A stretch of DNA of 49,397 bases, taken from Seleniivibrio woodruffii (GTDB lineage Bacteria > Chrysiogenota > Deferribacteres > Deferribacterales > Geovibrionaceae). Of the stretch, positions 24,235 through 32,942 are shown piece by piece. Position numbers and translations under genes: made by a program. Under the pieces are notes generated by a model. That model did no database searches, was not told the DNA's origin, and was given only the letters and a program-made list of their open reading frames with translations. Positions within the stretch are counted from its first letter, which is position 1. Each line of letters begins with the position of its first letter. The stretch lies in the NCBI RefSeq assembly GCF_029267515.1, contig NZ_JAJUIS010000011.1, forward strand, positions 1 to 49,397, read 5' to 3'.

Positions 24235-25755
24235 ATGAACATAGACAGAAACGAATTTTTCAGAGAGGTCACTCTCAGGATATGCGGAAGTCTGGACATT
24301 CAGACCGCAGTGGAAAAAACATACGAATACATAAACCGCGTGTTTAAGGTTGACACAATCTATCTGAACATCCACGACGAAAAGCTGGGGGCGCTGCGCT
24401 TCATTGCCGTTGTGCCGGACGGAGCGGGCGGCAGAACCGTAGGAGGCATAATACCTCTGGACAGAGAACTGTGGGAGATGTCGCAGATGCAGAGGACACC
24501 GCTCATAAACGACATAGACAACCAACACCCTTTCATTCAGAAAATGGCGGAGCGCACGAACGGTCTCGGCACGTCTTCGCTCATTCTTCCCCTGCACATC
24601 GACGGAACAAAGGTGGGAACACTCGTTATCCGTGCTGCAGGAGACAGAATGTATACTCAGGAACATCTCGACCTTATGAGCAGTGTCATCGACCCGTTCA
24701 CCGTCGCACTTTCAAACACCCTCGCCCACACGGATCTGGTGAACCTCAAAGACAGACTTGTGGACGAAAACAGATTTTTGCAGGACGAACTTACGGCAAA
24801 ATATCACGAGGACATAATCGGGTCTAAAAGCGGGCTGAAAAACGTAATGGAGATGGTTTCGCAGGTATCACTGAAAAACAACACGGTACTTCTTCTCGGC
24901 GAAACTGGAGTGGGCAAGGAAATTATTGCAAACGCAATACATTACGGCTCGCCGCGAAAGAACGGTCCGTTCATAAAGGTAAACTGCGGAGCCATACCGG
25001 AATCTCTCATGGACACGGAGCTTTTCGGGCACGAGAAGGGCGCCTTCACGGGGGCTGCATCTCTGAAACGGGGCAGATTTGAGCGGGCGGACGGCGGCAC
25101 AATATTTCTGGACGAGATAGGCGAACTGCCGATGCAGGTACAGGTGCGGCTTCTGCGTATATTACAGAACCGTGAGCTTGAAAGGGTAGGCGGAACAGTG
25201 CCCATTCCACTGAACATCAGAGTCATAGCGGCAACCCACAGAAAGCTGGAGGACATGGTAGCGGACGGCAGTTTCCGCGAGGATCTGTGGTTCAGACTGA
25301 ACGTCTTCCCCATATACATCCCGCCCCTGCGGCAGAGGAAAGAGGACATACCCGCCCTTGCCCGATATTTCATAGAGCAGAAATGCAGGGACATAGGCTT
25401 CCACCAGACTCCGCCTGTTGAGATAGGCGCGCTGGACAGGCTTGTAAACTACTCGTGGCCTGGAAATGTCCGCGAGCTTCAAAATGTAATAGAGCGGGAA
25501 CTCATCCGATATAAAAGCGGGCGGCTGACGTTCGATTCCATCGCGGCGGACAGGCTTGAGGACAAAAAGCTATCGCGTGCACAGCAGCCGGATTTCACAC
25601 CGGAAGAGTTGGACAGCCACATGACTAAATACATTGAGCAGGTACTCAGCCACACCGGAGGAAAGATTAACGGCAGAGGCGGCGCGGCGGAGCTTCTGGG
25701 GCTGAAACCCAGCACACTCAGAAGCAAAATGCTGAAACTAGGCATCAGAAGATAA
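24235..25755 (+). CDS. GAF-domain sigma-54 transcriptional activator
   Basis: Enhancer-binding protein of 506 residues. The N-terminal GAF-like sensory domain spans about 1-165. The AAA+ domain has Walker A G-E-T-G-V-G-K-E (222-229), G-A-F-T-G-A (269-274), Walker B I-F-L-D-E (290-294) and an R-finger region. The C-terminal Fis-type HTH reads G-R-G-G-A-A-E-L-L-G-L-K-P-S-T-L-R-S-K. It has no receiver domain, so control is by a small molecule binding GAF (NorR/FhlA-type layout). Divergent from the azoR operon, whose sigma-54 promoter and palindromes make it the obvious target. The inducer is unknown; electrophiles or quinones are a guess. Confidence 0.92.
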   Translation: MNIDRNEFFREVTLRICGSLDIQTAVEKTYEYINRVFKVDTIYLNIHDEKLGALRFIAVVPDGAGGRTVGGIIPLDRELWEMSQMQRTPLINDIDNQHPFIQKMAERTNGLGTSSLILPLHIDGTKVGTLVIRAAGDRMYTQEHLDLMSSVIDPFTVALSNTLAHTDLVNLKDRLVDENRFLQDELTAKYHEDIIGSKSGLKNVMEMVSQVSLKNNTVLLLGETGVGKEIIANAIHYGSPRKNGPFIKVNCGAIPESLMDTELFGHEKGAFTGAASLKRGRFERADGGTIFLDEIGELPMQVQVRLLRILQNRELERVGGTVPIPLNIRVIAATHRKLEDMVADGSFREDLWFRLNVFPIYIPPLRQRKEDIPALARYFIEQKCRDIGFHQTPPVEIGALDRLVNYSWPGNVRELQNVIERELIRYKSGRLTFDSIAADRLEDKKLSRAQQPDFTPEELDSHMTKYIEQVLSHTGGKINGRGGAAELLGLKPSTLRSKMLKLGIRR

Positions 25756-25764
25756 CGCGACCTG

Positions 25765-27546
25765 TCAGAGCAGAGAATATTCCCACTTTCTGCTGGGTTT
25801 TGCGAAAGAGCGGTTAACATCCCGCGCAACGTATTCAATGCCATAGAACCTGCTGTAGAATTCCTTTGCCTCCGCCTCAATGTCAAAGCTGAAAATTTCC
25901 GGATGCAGAGAGCTTGCTATGTGCATCAGTCCCAGTATCCAGCGGGGGCTGCCGAAATCGAAACAGGGCGCTTTGTGATTGTATATCCTCTTGTTCCTGA
26001 CGGCGTTCACATCCACACCGTGCTTTTCGCAGAGAGAATAAAACTCGTCCGTCTCCGTGTGCATGAAGGAAGAGATAAAGATAACGTCGGGGTTCAACCC
26101 GTTCAGAGTTTCCGCCGTGATTCGCATACCCGGTCTGCCGGAAAAACTCATGGAGTTGTTGACGCTGATACCGCCAGCCATCTCCGCCAGCCAGTTTTCA
26201 AGCCTGCCCGGCTCAAGAGCGAACAGCGGCGAACTCATGACATAATGAACCCGCGGTTTCTCTGTCAGCTTTCCCACGCCCTCACTTATAATATCTATCT
26301 TAGAGCGCATATACTGCGTGAGGTTCCGCGCACCCTCTTCGTGTCCTGTGAGCTTCCCGAAATATTTTATGGTGTCGGCATACTTGTCGAAACTCTGTAT
26401 ATTCCCGTGAAATCTGGGCAGACCACCGTCAACAAGCACGTCCTCCCAGCATTTGATCACTTTTTTTCTGTCGCGGACACCTATGGCGGCGAGGGTGCCT
26501 TCTATTATCTCAAGGGCGCGCGTGAACGGGTATCCGCCTTCGAAGTCGTTCTCGTCAAATGACCTTTTCGCGACAGCGCCTTTCAGTTTCAGCTCATGTC
26601 CGCATTTCGGACAGTTCTTTTCGTCACCATCTATATGCAGCTTTCTAAGTTTCGAACCCATGGGACCGTAGAAATCCCGCTCGAAGATAAGCTCACCGCA
26701 GGCGGGACAAAAGGTGTTTATGCAGTCGGTACCCGGAGAGTTGAACAGATAAACATAGTTGATTATCTTTTTCATCCGTCCGATGAGCTTTTCGGATTCC
26801 GCGATGGCTGGTTCACCCTCTATGTCCGCATCGTCCAGCGGTATGAACCGCATCACCTGAAGGGGGATGTCCTTCGATATGGAGGCAACAGCCTCCGCAA
26901 TCCGCAATGCGGTCTCCTCGTCGCCCTTTTTGTGCATACAGGCGGTTTCCACGTGTACGCCCTTTTCATAAAAAACTTTTATATTGCGCAGAACCGGCAG
27001 GTATGAAGGCGCGCCGCAGCCTTTATAGTCCGCGTCACTAAGCCCCTTTATGCCTATGTTTATGAAGTCAAGATAAGGCGCAAGCTCATTCAGCGAATAT
27101 TCCGTGAAATATCCGTTGGATGAGCATCCGGTTAGCAGCCCGTTCTCCTTCGCCAGCTTTGCCACCTCAAGAAAAGTGTGGAAAGAAGCCAGAGGATCGT
27201 TCATCAAAAAAGCTATTCCCGCACACTCAAGCTCAAACGCCTTGGCAATAATCTGCTGCGGAGTGAGTTTTTTCATGGCGGTGCTGTCGGCATCCATCTC
27301 CTTTGCGCAGACCGTGGCGACACATCCGCCGCAGTCGAAGTTGCACCCGCTGGTGCTTATCTGCAAAAATTTTGCGCCGGGGTAAAAGTTCATAACCGGC
27401 ATAGTCTCCGCAGAGATGGGGCACACCACAAGATAGCTGTGGGGAAAAAGCTCCGTAATCTTCCCGCCATCAACCGTATACCGCCCGCAGGCTCCTTTTG
27501 CGCCATCGTTTATGGCACATCCTATCTCGCATACGTTACACTTCAC
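25765..27546 (-). CDS. Radical SAM protein fused to a partial substrate-binding-protein lobe
   Basis: 593 residues, GTG start, GGGGGAAG upstream, no signal peptide. Order: a four-Cys motif C3-x2-C6-x3-C10-x9-C20 like that of AmmeMemoRadiSam/PflA-type activases; the radical SAM cluster C68-x3-C72-x2-C75; a TIM-barrel region to about 260; a zinc-ribbon-like pair C280-x2-C283 and C312-x2-C315; then residues about 387-572. That last part matches the C-terminal lobe and connecting helix of the class III binding modules encoded at 28733 and 30636 (for example R-V-H-Y-V-M-S, A-G-G-I-S-V-N, N-P-D-V-I-F-I, E-F-Y-S-R-F-Y). Divergent from the importer genes, 124 bp apart. The reaction is unknown; modification or breakdown of the imported metal complex is a guess. 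Confidence 0.85.
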   Translation of the reverse strand: MKCNVCEIGCAINDGAKGACGRYTVDGGKITELFPHSYLVVCPISAETMPVMNFYPGAKFLQISTSGCNFDCGGCVATVCAKEMDADSTAMKKLTPQQIIAKAFELECAGIAFLMNDPLASFHTFLEVAKLAKENGLLTGCSSNGYFTEYSLNELAPYLDFINIGIKGLSDADYKGCGAPSYLPVLRNIKVFYEKGVHVETACMHKKGDEETALRIAEAVASISKDIPLQVMRFIPLDDADIEGEPAIAESEKLIGRMKKIINYVYLFNSPGTDCINTFCPACGELIFERDFYGPMGSKLRKLHIDGDEKNCPKCGHELKLKGAVAKRSFDENDFEGGYPFTRALEIIEGTLAAIGVRDRKKVIKCWEDVLVDGGLPRFHGNIQSFDKYADTIKYFGKLTGHEEGARNLTQYMRSKIDIISEGVGKLTEKPRVHYVMSSPLFALEPGRLENWLAEMAGGISVNNSMSFSGRPGMRITAETLNGLNPDVIFISSFMHTETDEFYSLCEKHGVDVNAVRNKRIYNHKAPCFDFGSPRWILGLMHIASSLHPEIFSFDIEAEAKEFYSRFYGIEYVARDVNRSFAKPSRKWEYSLL

Positions 27547-27610
27547 GGTCTTCCCCCATATATTTATATATTTACAAAACCTCGATTACGTTATATACAA
27601 TTAAGCATAA

Positions 27611-27652
27611 TGACGAAAAAGTCAATATCTATCAATTAATTACGCTTGTAAT
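27611..27652. promoter_or_regulatory. Candidate operators in the divergent radical SAM/permease promoter region
   Basis: Two inverted repeats are TGAC-GAAAAA-GTCA (27611-27624) and ATTAC-GCTT-GTAAT (27639-27652). They lie in the 124-bp gap that must serve both directions. No known metal-regulator box (Fur, NikR, Zur) or cobalamin riboswitch could be recognised; the leader is too short for the latter. Confidence 0.35.
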
Positions 27653-27670
27653 AACGCAAAGAGGCTTAAA

Positions 27671-28729
27671 TTGAAGCTAAAGAGGCTGTTGCGGAAAAAG
27701 GATAATAATAACGCTCTTTCACTGAGGGCGTTATTATTGATCCTTTCGGTTCTCCTTGTTGCGGGTTTGATGCTGTCCATCGTCATAGGGCGCTACGACA
27801 TATCGCTGCACAATCTCCTGGCGACATTCTTTCCGTGGTTCATAAAGGTGAACGGCGGACAGGACGCGGCAATGCTGAATACGGTTGTCTTCAACGTCCG
27901 TCTGCCGAGACTTCTCGCCGCGGTGATAGTGGGCGGCGCACTCTCAATGTCCGGCGCGGCATATCAGGGCATCTTCCGCAACCCAATGGTCTCTCCCGAC
28001 ATACTTGGTGCGGCTGCGGGTGCTGGCTTCGGCGCGGCGGTGGGGATACTTCTTTCGTTCAACTTTTTCTGGATACAGATAATGTCTTTCATTTTCGGGC
28101 TGATTGCCGTGGGCGTGACATATTTCATAAGCCTGCGCTTCGGGCGGAGCAGCAACCCCACACTGGTTCTGGTGCTTACGGGGCTTGTGGTCGGCACGCT
28201 GTTCTCGTCTTTCATATCGCTGGCGAAGTTCGTTGCCGACCCCTACAGCAAACTGCCCGCCATCACCTTCTGGCTGATGGGCGGTCTGTCGTCCGTAACA
28301 CTTGCCGACGTTGGGCTTCTCGTCGTTCCCGTGGTTCTGGCGGGGATACCGCTTCTGATGCTCAGGTGGCGGCTGAATGTGCTCTCTTTCGGCGACGAGG
28401 AGGCGCGGGCAATGGGAATCGATACCAACCGTCTGCGGCTGATAATCATCTTCTGCGCAACGCTCATGACGGCGGCATCCGTCTCCATAAGCGGCATGGT
28501 GGGCTGGGTTGGGCTTGTTATCCCCCATCTGGTGCGGATGATTACGGGACCCGACCATAAGGCTGTACTCCCCGTTTCTGTTTTAGTGGGCGGGCTTTAT
28601 CTGCTCATCGTGGACAACGTGGCGCGAAACACCTTTTCAATGGAAATACCCCTCGGCGTGCTGACATCCATAATCGGCGCGCCGTTCTTCATATACCTCA
28701 TGCTGTACGGAAAAAAGAGCTGGAGCTGA
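27671..28729 (+). CDS. FecCD-family ABC transporter permease
   Basis: Permease of 352 residues for iron-chelate, corrinoid or related metal complexes. About ten hydrophobic segments are present, with family phrases R-L-P-R-L-L-A-A-V-I-V-G-G-A-L-S-M-S-G-A-A-Y-Q, N-P-M-V-S-P-D-I-L-G and G-L-V-I-P-H-L-V-R. The start is TTG, supported by GAGG six bases upstream. A dimer would pair with the ATPase encoded three bases downstream. The substrate cannot be assigned. Confidence 0.92.
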   Translation: MKLKRLLRKKDNNNALSLRALLLILSVLLVAGLMLSIVIGRYDISLHNLLATFFPWFIKVNGGQDAAMLNTVVFNVRLPRLLAAVIVGGALSMSGAAYQGIFRNPMVSPDILGAAAGAGFGAAVGILLSFNFFWIQIMSFIFGLIAVGVTYFISLRFGRSSNPTLVLVLTGLVVGTLFSSFISLAKFVADPYSKLPAITFWLMGGLSSVTLADVGLLVVPVVLAGIPLLMLRWRLNVLSFGDEEARAMGIDTNRLRLIIIFCATLMTAASVSISGMVGWVGLVIPHLVRMITGPDHKAVLPVSVLVGGLYLLIVDNVARNTFSMEIPLGVLTSIIGAPFFIYLMLYGKKSWS

Positions 28730-28732
28730 CGG

Positions 28733-30622
28733 ATGAACGCCATACTTGAAATAGACAGGCTCACCTGCGGATATAAAGCAAAAACCGTTGTGAACGGCAT
28801 CTCCATGAGCGTGAGCCGAGGGGAGATACTCTGTATTCTTGGTCCAAACGGCGTGGGCAAAACCACCTTTTTCAAAGCCATGATGGGCTTCATAAACGTG
28901 CATTCCGGCAAAATACTCCTGAAAGGCAAAGATATACGCCGTTTAAGCTACACAGACATAGCCAGAACCATAGGCTACGTTCCCCAGTACCACACGCCGC
29001 CATTTCCTTTTAAGGTTCTGGACGTAGTGACAATGGGGCGCACCTCCCGCATAGGTACCTTTGCGGTGCCTTCAAAGGCGGATAGGGAGGTCGCGGAGAG
29101 CGCACTTGAGCTTCTTGGTGCACTGCACCTGCGCGACAAGATATACACGGAGATAAGCGGCGGCGAACGCCAGCTTGTGCTCATAGCCCGCGCCATTGCG
29201 CAGGAACCTGAGATGCTGGTTATGGACGAACCCACGTCCAATCTGGATTTCGGCAACCAGATAAAGGTGCTGGACAACATAAACAGGCTTGCCGACAGCG
29301 GACTGGGCATAATCATGACAACCCACTTTCCAAACCACGCGTTCCTTTCCGGCAACAGGGTTGCGCTGATGAAGCATGGGCGCATCATCGACGAGGGCGA
29401 CCCGGACAGTGTGATCACCGAACAGAGCATGAAAAACGTATACGGCATAAACGTAAGGATGATGGATATAGACGGCGGCAGGGTTAAGACCTGCGTGCCG
29501 CTTCTTGAAGACGGAGGGGAGAAGATGAAGAAGAATTTCCCGTTCATGAATATTAAAGACGTTTCAAAACACAGGGACGAACCGCCCGCGCAGATGAAAA
29601 AACCGCAGATGCCCGACACCCGCCTCATAACCGATATGGCGGGCAGAAAGGTGCTCGTCAACTCCGACGTAAGGGGCGTTTTCGGCTATAACCCCATGGT
29701 GACGGCAATCACCTATTGTCTCGCTCCGGAAAAGATATCGGGGCTGTGTATGCCCCCCATGCCGCCGGAGCGGATGATGGCTCAGGAGGACTATCTGTCA
29801 CTGCCTGTGCTCGGCATTATGGGAAAGCTGTTCGGCGGCGGTGTGCACACCTTTAACGCCGAGGCTGTTAAAAAAGCTGCGCCGGACGTGATAATCTCCA
29901 TGTCCCTTTACAAGATAGACGAAACCGAGGTGCAGACAGCGGACAACCTTCAGGCGGAACTTGGCATCCCGGTTCTGATATACGACGGCACTCTGGACAG
30001 AACGGCGGACGTTCTGCGCCGTATCGGTGACCTTTTGGGCGTGAGCGAACGGGCGGAGGAGCTGGCATCATATTTTGAGAAGAAATACGAACGCGTCACA
30101 TCGAAACTGGCAAAAATACCAGTGAAAGACCGCAAACGGGTCTATTACGCACAGTCACCGACGGGACTTCTGACAGAACCGAGAGGCGCGCGCCACGGCG
30201 AGGTCATAGATTTTGCGGGCGGCATAAACGTTGCGGAAGTCTTTGAACAGCGGGGCTGCGGCAAGACAAAGGTCAGCGCGGACGACATTATCCGCTGGGA
30301 TCCCGAAGTCATAATAATAATGTCCGACGAGATGAAATCGCAGGACAGGCTCATAAACCGGATGCCGTCCGACCCCTTCTGGTCTTGCCTGAAAGCTGTG
30401 CGCAAGGGGCACATATACGAACCGCCCGGCGGCATGTACAACTGGTTCGACAGACCGCCGTCGGTGAACAGGCTCATAGGGCTTGTCTGGCTGACTGACA
30501 TACTTTATCCCGACGTTTTCAAATGGGATATGACCGACGAGGTTATGGAGTTTTACAGTCTCTTCTACAGGATGAACATAAACGAAAAACAGGCTGCCGC
30601 AATGCTCGGCACCTCAAAATAG
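28733..30622 (+). CDS. ABC ATPase fused to a class III substrate-binding domain
   Basis: 629 residues, far longer than the usual 255-residue FecE/BtuD ATPase. Residues 1-250 are a normal ATPase: Walker A G-P-N-G-V-G-K-T-T, signature I-S-G-G-E-R-Q, Walker B L-V-M-D-E-P-T-S-N-L-D and an H-loop T-T-H-F. After a polar linker (about 255-293), residues about 294-620 form a complete class III binding-protein domain (T-D-M-A-G-R-K-V; N-W-F-D-R-P-P-S-V-N-R) clearly homologous to the next gene. There is no signal peptide or membrane segment between them, so the domain should stay in the cytoplasm. An in-frame ATG at 29525 (Met265) with GGAGGGGA just upstream could also give the binding domain alone. 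Confidence 0.9.
   Translation: MNAILEIDRLTCGYKAKTVVNGISMSVSRGEILCILGPNGVGKTTFFKAMMGFINVHSGKILLKGKDIRRLSYTDIARTIGYVPQYHTPPFPFKVLDVVTMGRTSRIGTFAVPSKADREVAESALELLGALHLRDKIYTEISGGERQLVLIARAIAQEPEMLVMDEPTSNLDFGNQIKVLDNINRLADSGLGIIMTTHFPNHAFLSGNRVALMKHGRIIDEGDPDSVITEQSMKNVYGINVRMMDIDGGRVKTCVPLLEDGGEKMKKNFPFMNIKDVSKHRDEPPAQMKKPQMPDTRLITDMAGRKVLVNSDVRGVFGYNPMVTAITYCLAPEKISGLCMPPMPPERMMAQEDYLSLPVLGIMGKLFGGGVHTFNAEAVKKAAPDVIISMSLYKIDETEVQTADNLQAELGIPVLIYDGTLDRTADVLRRIGDLLGVSERAEELASYFEKKYERVTSKLAKIPVKDRKRVYYAQSPTGLLTEPRGARHGEVIDFAGGINVAEVFEQRGCGKTKVSADDIIRWDPEVIIIMSDEMKSQDRLINRMPSDPFWSCLKAVRKGHIYEPPGGMYNWFDRPPSVNRLIGLVWLTDILYPDVFKWDMTDEVMEFYSLFYRMNINEKQAAAMLGTSK
29513..29527 (+). promoter_or_regulatory. 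Internal Shine-Dalgarno and in-frame ATG at domain boundary
   Basis: GGAGGGGAGAAG-ATG places a strong SD before Met265 of the ATPase fusion, exactly between ATPase and linker. The product from here would start M-K-K-N-F-P-F-M-N and still lack a hydrophobic signal. It may be a relic of two formerly separate genes or a working internal start. Confidence 0.5.
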
Positions 30623-30635
30623 ACAGGAGGACGCA

Positions 30636-31697
30636 ATGTTAAAAGCGCTCAGACTCACGATTCTGATGATGTTATTCTGCGTGTCCGCTTTCGCGGCGGA
30701 TACCTATAAGTTCACCGATATGGCAGGCAGAACGGTGGACATGCCGAAACAGGTCACAAAAGTTTTCTCGACAAACCCCATCGGCACACTTTATCTCTAC
30801 GCCATAGCACCGGAAAAGATAGCCGGAATAAACTGGCCCATAACCCCCATGGAAAAAAAATACACATCCGAACAATATCAGAAACTGCCCAACCTCGGCG
30901 GCAACTTCGGCGGTAAAAAGATAACCATGAACTATGAGGAGATACTCAAGGTCAAACCCGACTTCATAATCCATATCTCCGACATCAACCCGATGAACAT
31001 CGACACCGCAAACAAACTTCAGGCACAGCTCAATATCCCCGTCATAGTCCTTGACGGCAACATAGTGAAAACCGCGGAAGTTATCTCTGCGATAGGCAGG
31101 GTTTCCGGTTCCGAAAAGAAAGCGAAAGTTCTTGCAGATTATTACAGCAAAACCATGAAAGACGTTAAAGCAGCTCTGGCAAAGGTTCCCGCCGACAAAA
31201 AGGTAACAGTTTACTATGCCGAGGGCGCAAAAGGGCTTGAGACAGACCCCTCCGGCTCAAACCATGCGGAGGTTATAGACATAGCGGGCGGTAAAAACGT
31301 TGCCAGCATTCAGGAGACCCCCGGTTTCGGGCGCACACCCGTCTCCATGGAACAGGTGATGGGCTGGAACTCCGACTTTATCATAGTCTGTTCAGATCAG
31401 GGTTTCTCAACCGACAGATTCTATACGACAATTTTCTCCGACCCGCTCTGGGCAGGGCTTAAAGCAGTCAAAGCGAAAAACGTATACGAAACTCCTTTCG
31501 CACCGTTCAACTGGATGGACAGACCCCCGTCTGTAAACAGGATAATGGGCGTAATATGGATGACAAACCTCCTTTATCCCAGACAATATAAGGTTGATAT
31601 CAAAGCAAAAACCAAAGAGTTTTACAGCCTGTTCTACAACATGAAACTCACAGACGCGCAGGTCAACGAGATACTCGCCACCTCCGTCAGAAAATAA
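30636..31697 (+). CDS. Periplasmic class III substrate-binding protein
   Basis: 353 residues with a clear Sec signal (M-L-K-A-L-R then a hydrophobic core, cleavage near A-F-A-A-D). The mature protein begins Y-K-F-T-D-M-A-G-R-T-V-D-M-P, the usual start of Fe-chelate/corrinoid binding proteins (PF01497 type). It is closely related to the binding domain of the upstream fusion (shared N-W-[M/F]-D-R-P-P-S-V-N-R and E-F-Y-S-L-F-Y near the end). It follows after 13 bp with AGGAGG. This is the exported receptor that delivers substrate to the FecCD permease. Confidence 0.92.
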   Translation: MLKALRLTILMMLFCVSAFAADTYKFTDMAGRTVDMPKQVTKVFSTNPIGTLYLYAIAPEKIAGINWPITPMEKKYTSEQYQKLPNLGGNFGGKKITMNYEEILKVKPDFIIHISDINPMNIDTANKLQAQLNIPVIVLDGNIVKTAEVISAIGRVSGSEKKAKVLADYYSKTMKDVKAALAKVPADKKVTVYYAEGAKGLETDPSGSNHAEVIDIAGGKNVASIQETPGFGRTPVSMEQVMGWNSDFIIVCSDQGFSTDRFYTTIFSDPLWAGLKAVKAKNVYETPFAPFNWMDRPPSVNRIMGVIWMTNLLYPRQYKVDIKAKTKEFYSLFYNMKLTDAQVNEILATSVRK

Positions 31698-31707
31698 TCC
31701 ATTCTGC

Positions 31708-31746
31708 GGGTCGGTTGAGAAGTCCTCTGCCGACCCTGTTTTTTTC
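31708..31746 (+). terminator. Rho-independent terminator of the metal-complex importer operon
   Basis: Stem GGGTCGG/CCGACCC (31708-31714/31730-31736) followed by TGTTTTTTTC. Confidence 0.9.
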
Positions 31747-31832
31747 ATGTAAAATTTTATCAGATTATGAATTTTAATTCACTTCCGCAGTCTTTAATAT
31801 TAAGCTGTTTATTGATTTGACTGAGGGGTGTT

Positions 31833-32942
31833 ATGGAAGTGAATAGCAGAAAAAATTCCGGCTGGAAGAATCCGGCACTTATGAAAAGTTTTATTGCCGC
31901 TGCGGCGGTGGCGGCTGCCTGTGCGGCTTTCTTTTTATCCGGCGGAAAGGGCTTTTCGCAGGGGAAACAGGAAGAGGCGCAGAAACCTAAAGATAAAAAA
32001 TCATACGTTGAGACTGCACCGGTAACCATGCGCAATATATCCGAGGCTATAACATCAGTGGGCACTCTGCTGTCCAACGAATCGGTAATCGTCACCTCCG
32101 AAACGTCAGGGAGAATAACCTCAATAAACTTCTCCGAAGGGCAGGACGTAAAGGCGGGGCAGGTACTTGTACGCATCGACGATTCCACCCTGAAAGCCGA
32201 GCTTGACAGCGCCGTGACCGACCGCGACCTTAACGAGGCGAAATACAGACGGGCGGAAGACCTTGTTGCTTCCGGCGCAGTATCAAAACAGGACAGAGAC
32301 ATTGCATATGCCGACTGGCAGCGCAGTGAAGCCGACGTGAGACACGCAAAGGCGGCACTTGACAAGACCGTCATAAAGGCTCCCTTCTCAGGCACGGTGG
32401 GACTGCGGCAGGTGAGCGCCGGAAACTATATCCAGCCCGGCACCCAGATTGTAAACCTTGAGGACATAGCAACCCTAAAAATACAGTTCAGCATCCCACA
32501 GACAGAGGTCTCACGCATTAAAGCATCCCAGACGTTCACATTCACAACGGACGCATACCCTGACAAAACTTTCACAGGAAAGATATACGCTATCGATCCC
32601 AAAATAGACGAAAAGAGCCGCAGCATGACCGTCCGCGGCATCATAAAAAACACCGACAGAACCCTGCGCCCCGGAATGTTCGCACAGGTGAGCATAGAAA
32701 CGGGGGCAAAACAGAACGCGCTCTTTATCCCCGAATCGGCAGTAATGCAGAACGCGTCTGGCAAGTTCATTTTTCTGTATGACAACGGGACGGCACTGCA
32801 AACCAAGGTCACAACAGGTGCAAGAACCACAGGCTGGGTGGAGGTCACATCCGGCATCAAACCTTCAGACATAATAATAACTAAAGGTCAGGACAGGATA
32901 AGGGACAAAGATACCGTAACCCCCGCAGGCGATAACAAATGA
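31833..32942 (+). CDS. RND efflux membrane fusion protein
   Basis: Periplasmic adaptor of 369 residues with an N-terminal hydrophobic anchor (about 18-37). It has a biotinyl-lipoyl half (G-R-I-T-S-I-N-F-S-E-G-Q-D-V-K-A-G-Q-V-L), a helical hairpin and the second lipoyl half (I-K-A-P-F-S-G-T-V-G-L). The barrel and membrane-proximal domains follow (R-S-M-T-V-R-G; L-R-P-G-M-F-A-Q-V). It overlaps the RND permease by four bases (ATGA). No outer-membrane factor is encoded next to it. Confidence 0.92.
   Translation: MEVNSRKNSGWKNPALMKSFIAAAAVAAACAAFFLSGGKGFSQGKQEEAQKPKDKKSYVETAPVTMRNISEAITSVGTLLSNESVIVTSETSGRITSINFSEGQDVKAGQVLVRIDDSTLKAELDSAVTDRDLNEAKYRRAEDLVASGAVSKQDRDIAYADWQRSEADVRHAKAALDKTVIKAPFSGTVGLRQVSAGNYIQPGTQIVNLEDIATLKIQFSIPQTEVSRIKASQTFTFTTDAYPDKTFTGKIYAIDPKIDEKSRSMTVRGIIKNTDRTLRPGMFAQVSIETGAKQNALFIPESAVMQNASGKFIFLYDNGTALQTKVTTGARTTGWVEVTSGIKPSDIIITKGQDRIRDKDTVTPAGDNK

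Noticed and set aside
27547-27670. Cobalamin riboswitch in front of the FecCD-type importer
   Set aside because: The divergent gap is only 124 bp and contains no B12-box-like conserved segment; only short inverted repeats are visible.
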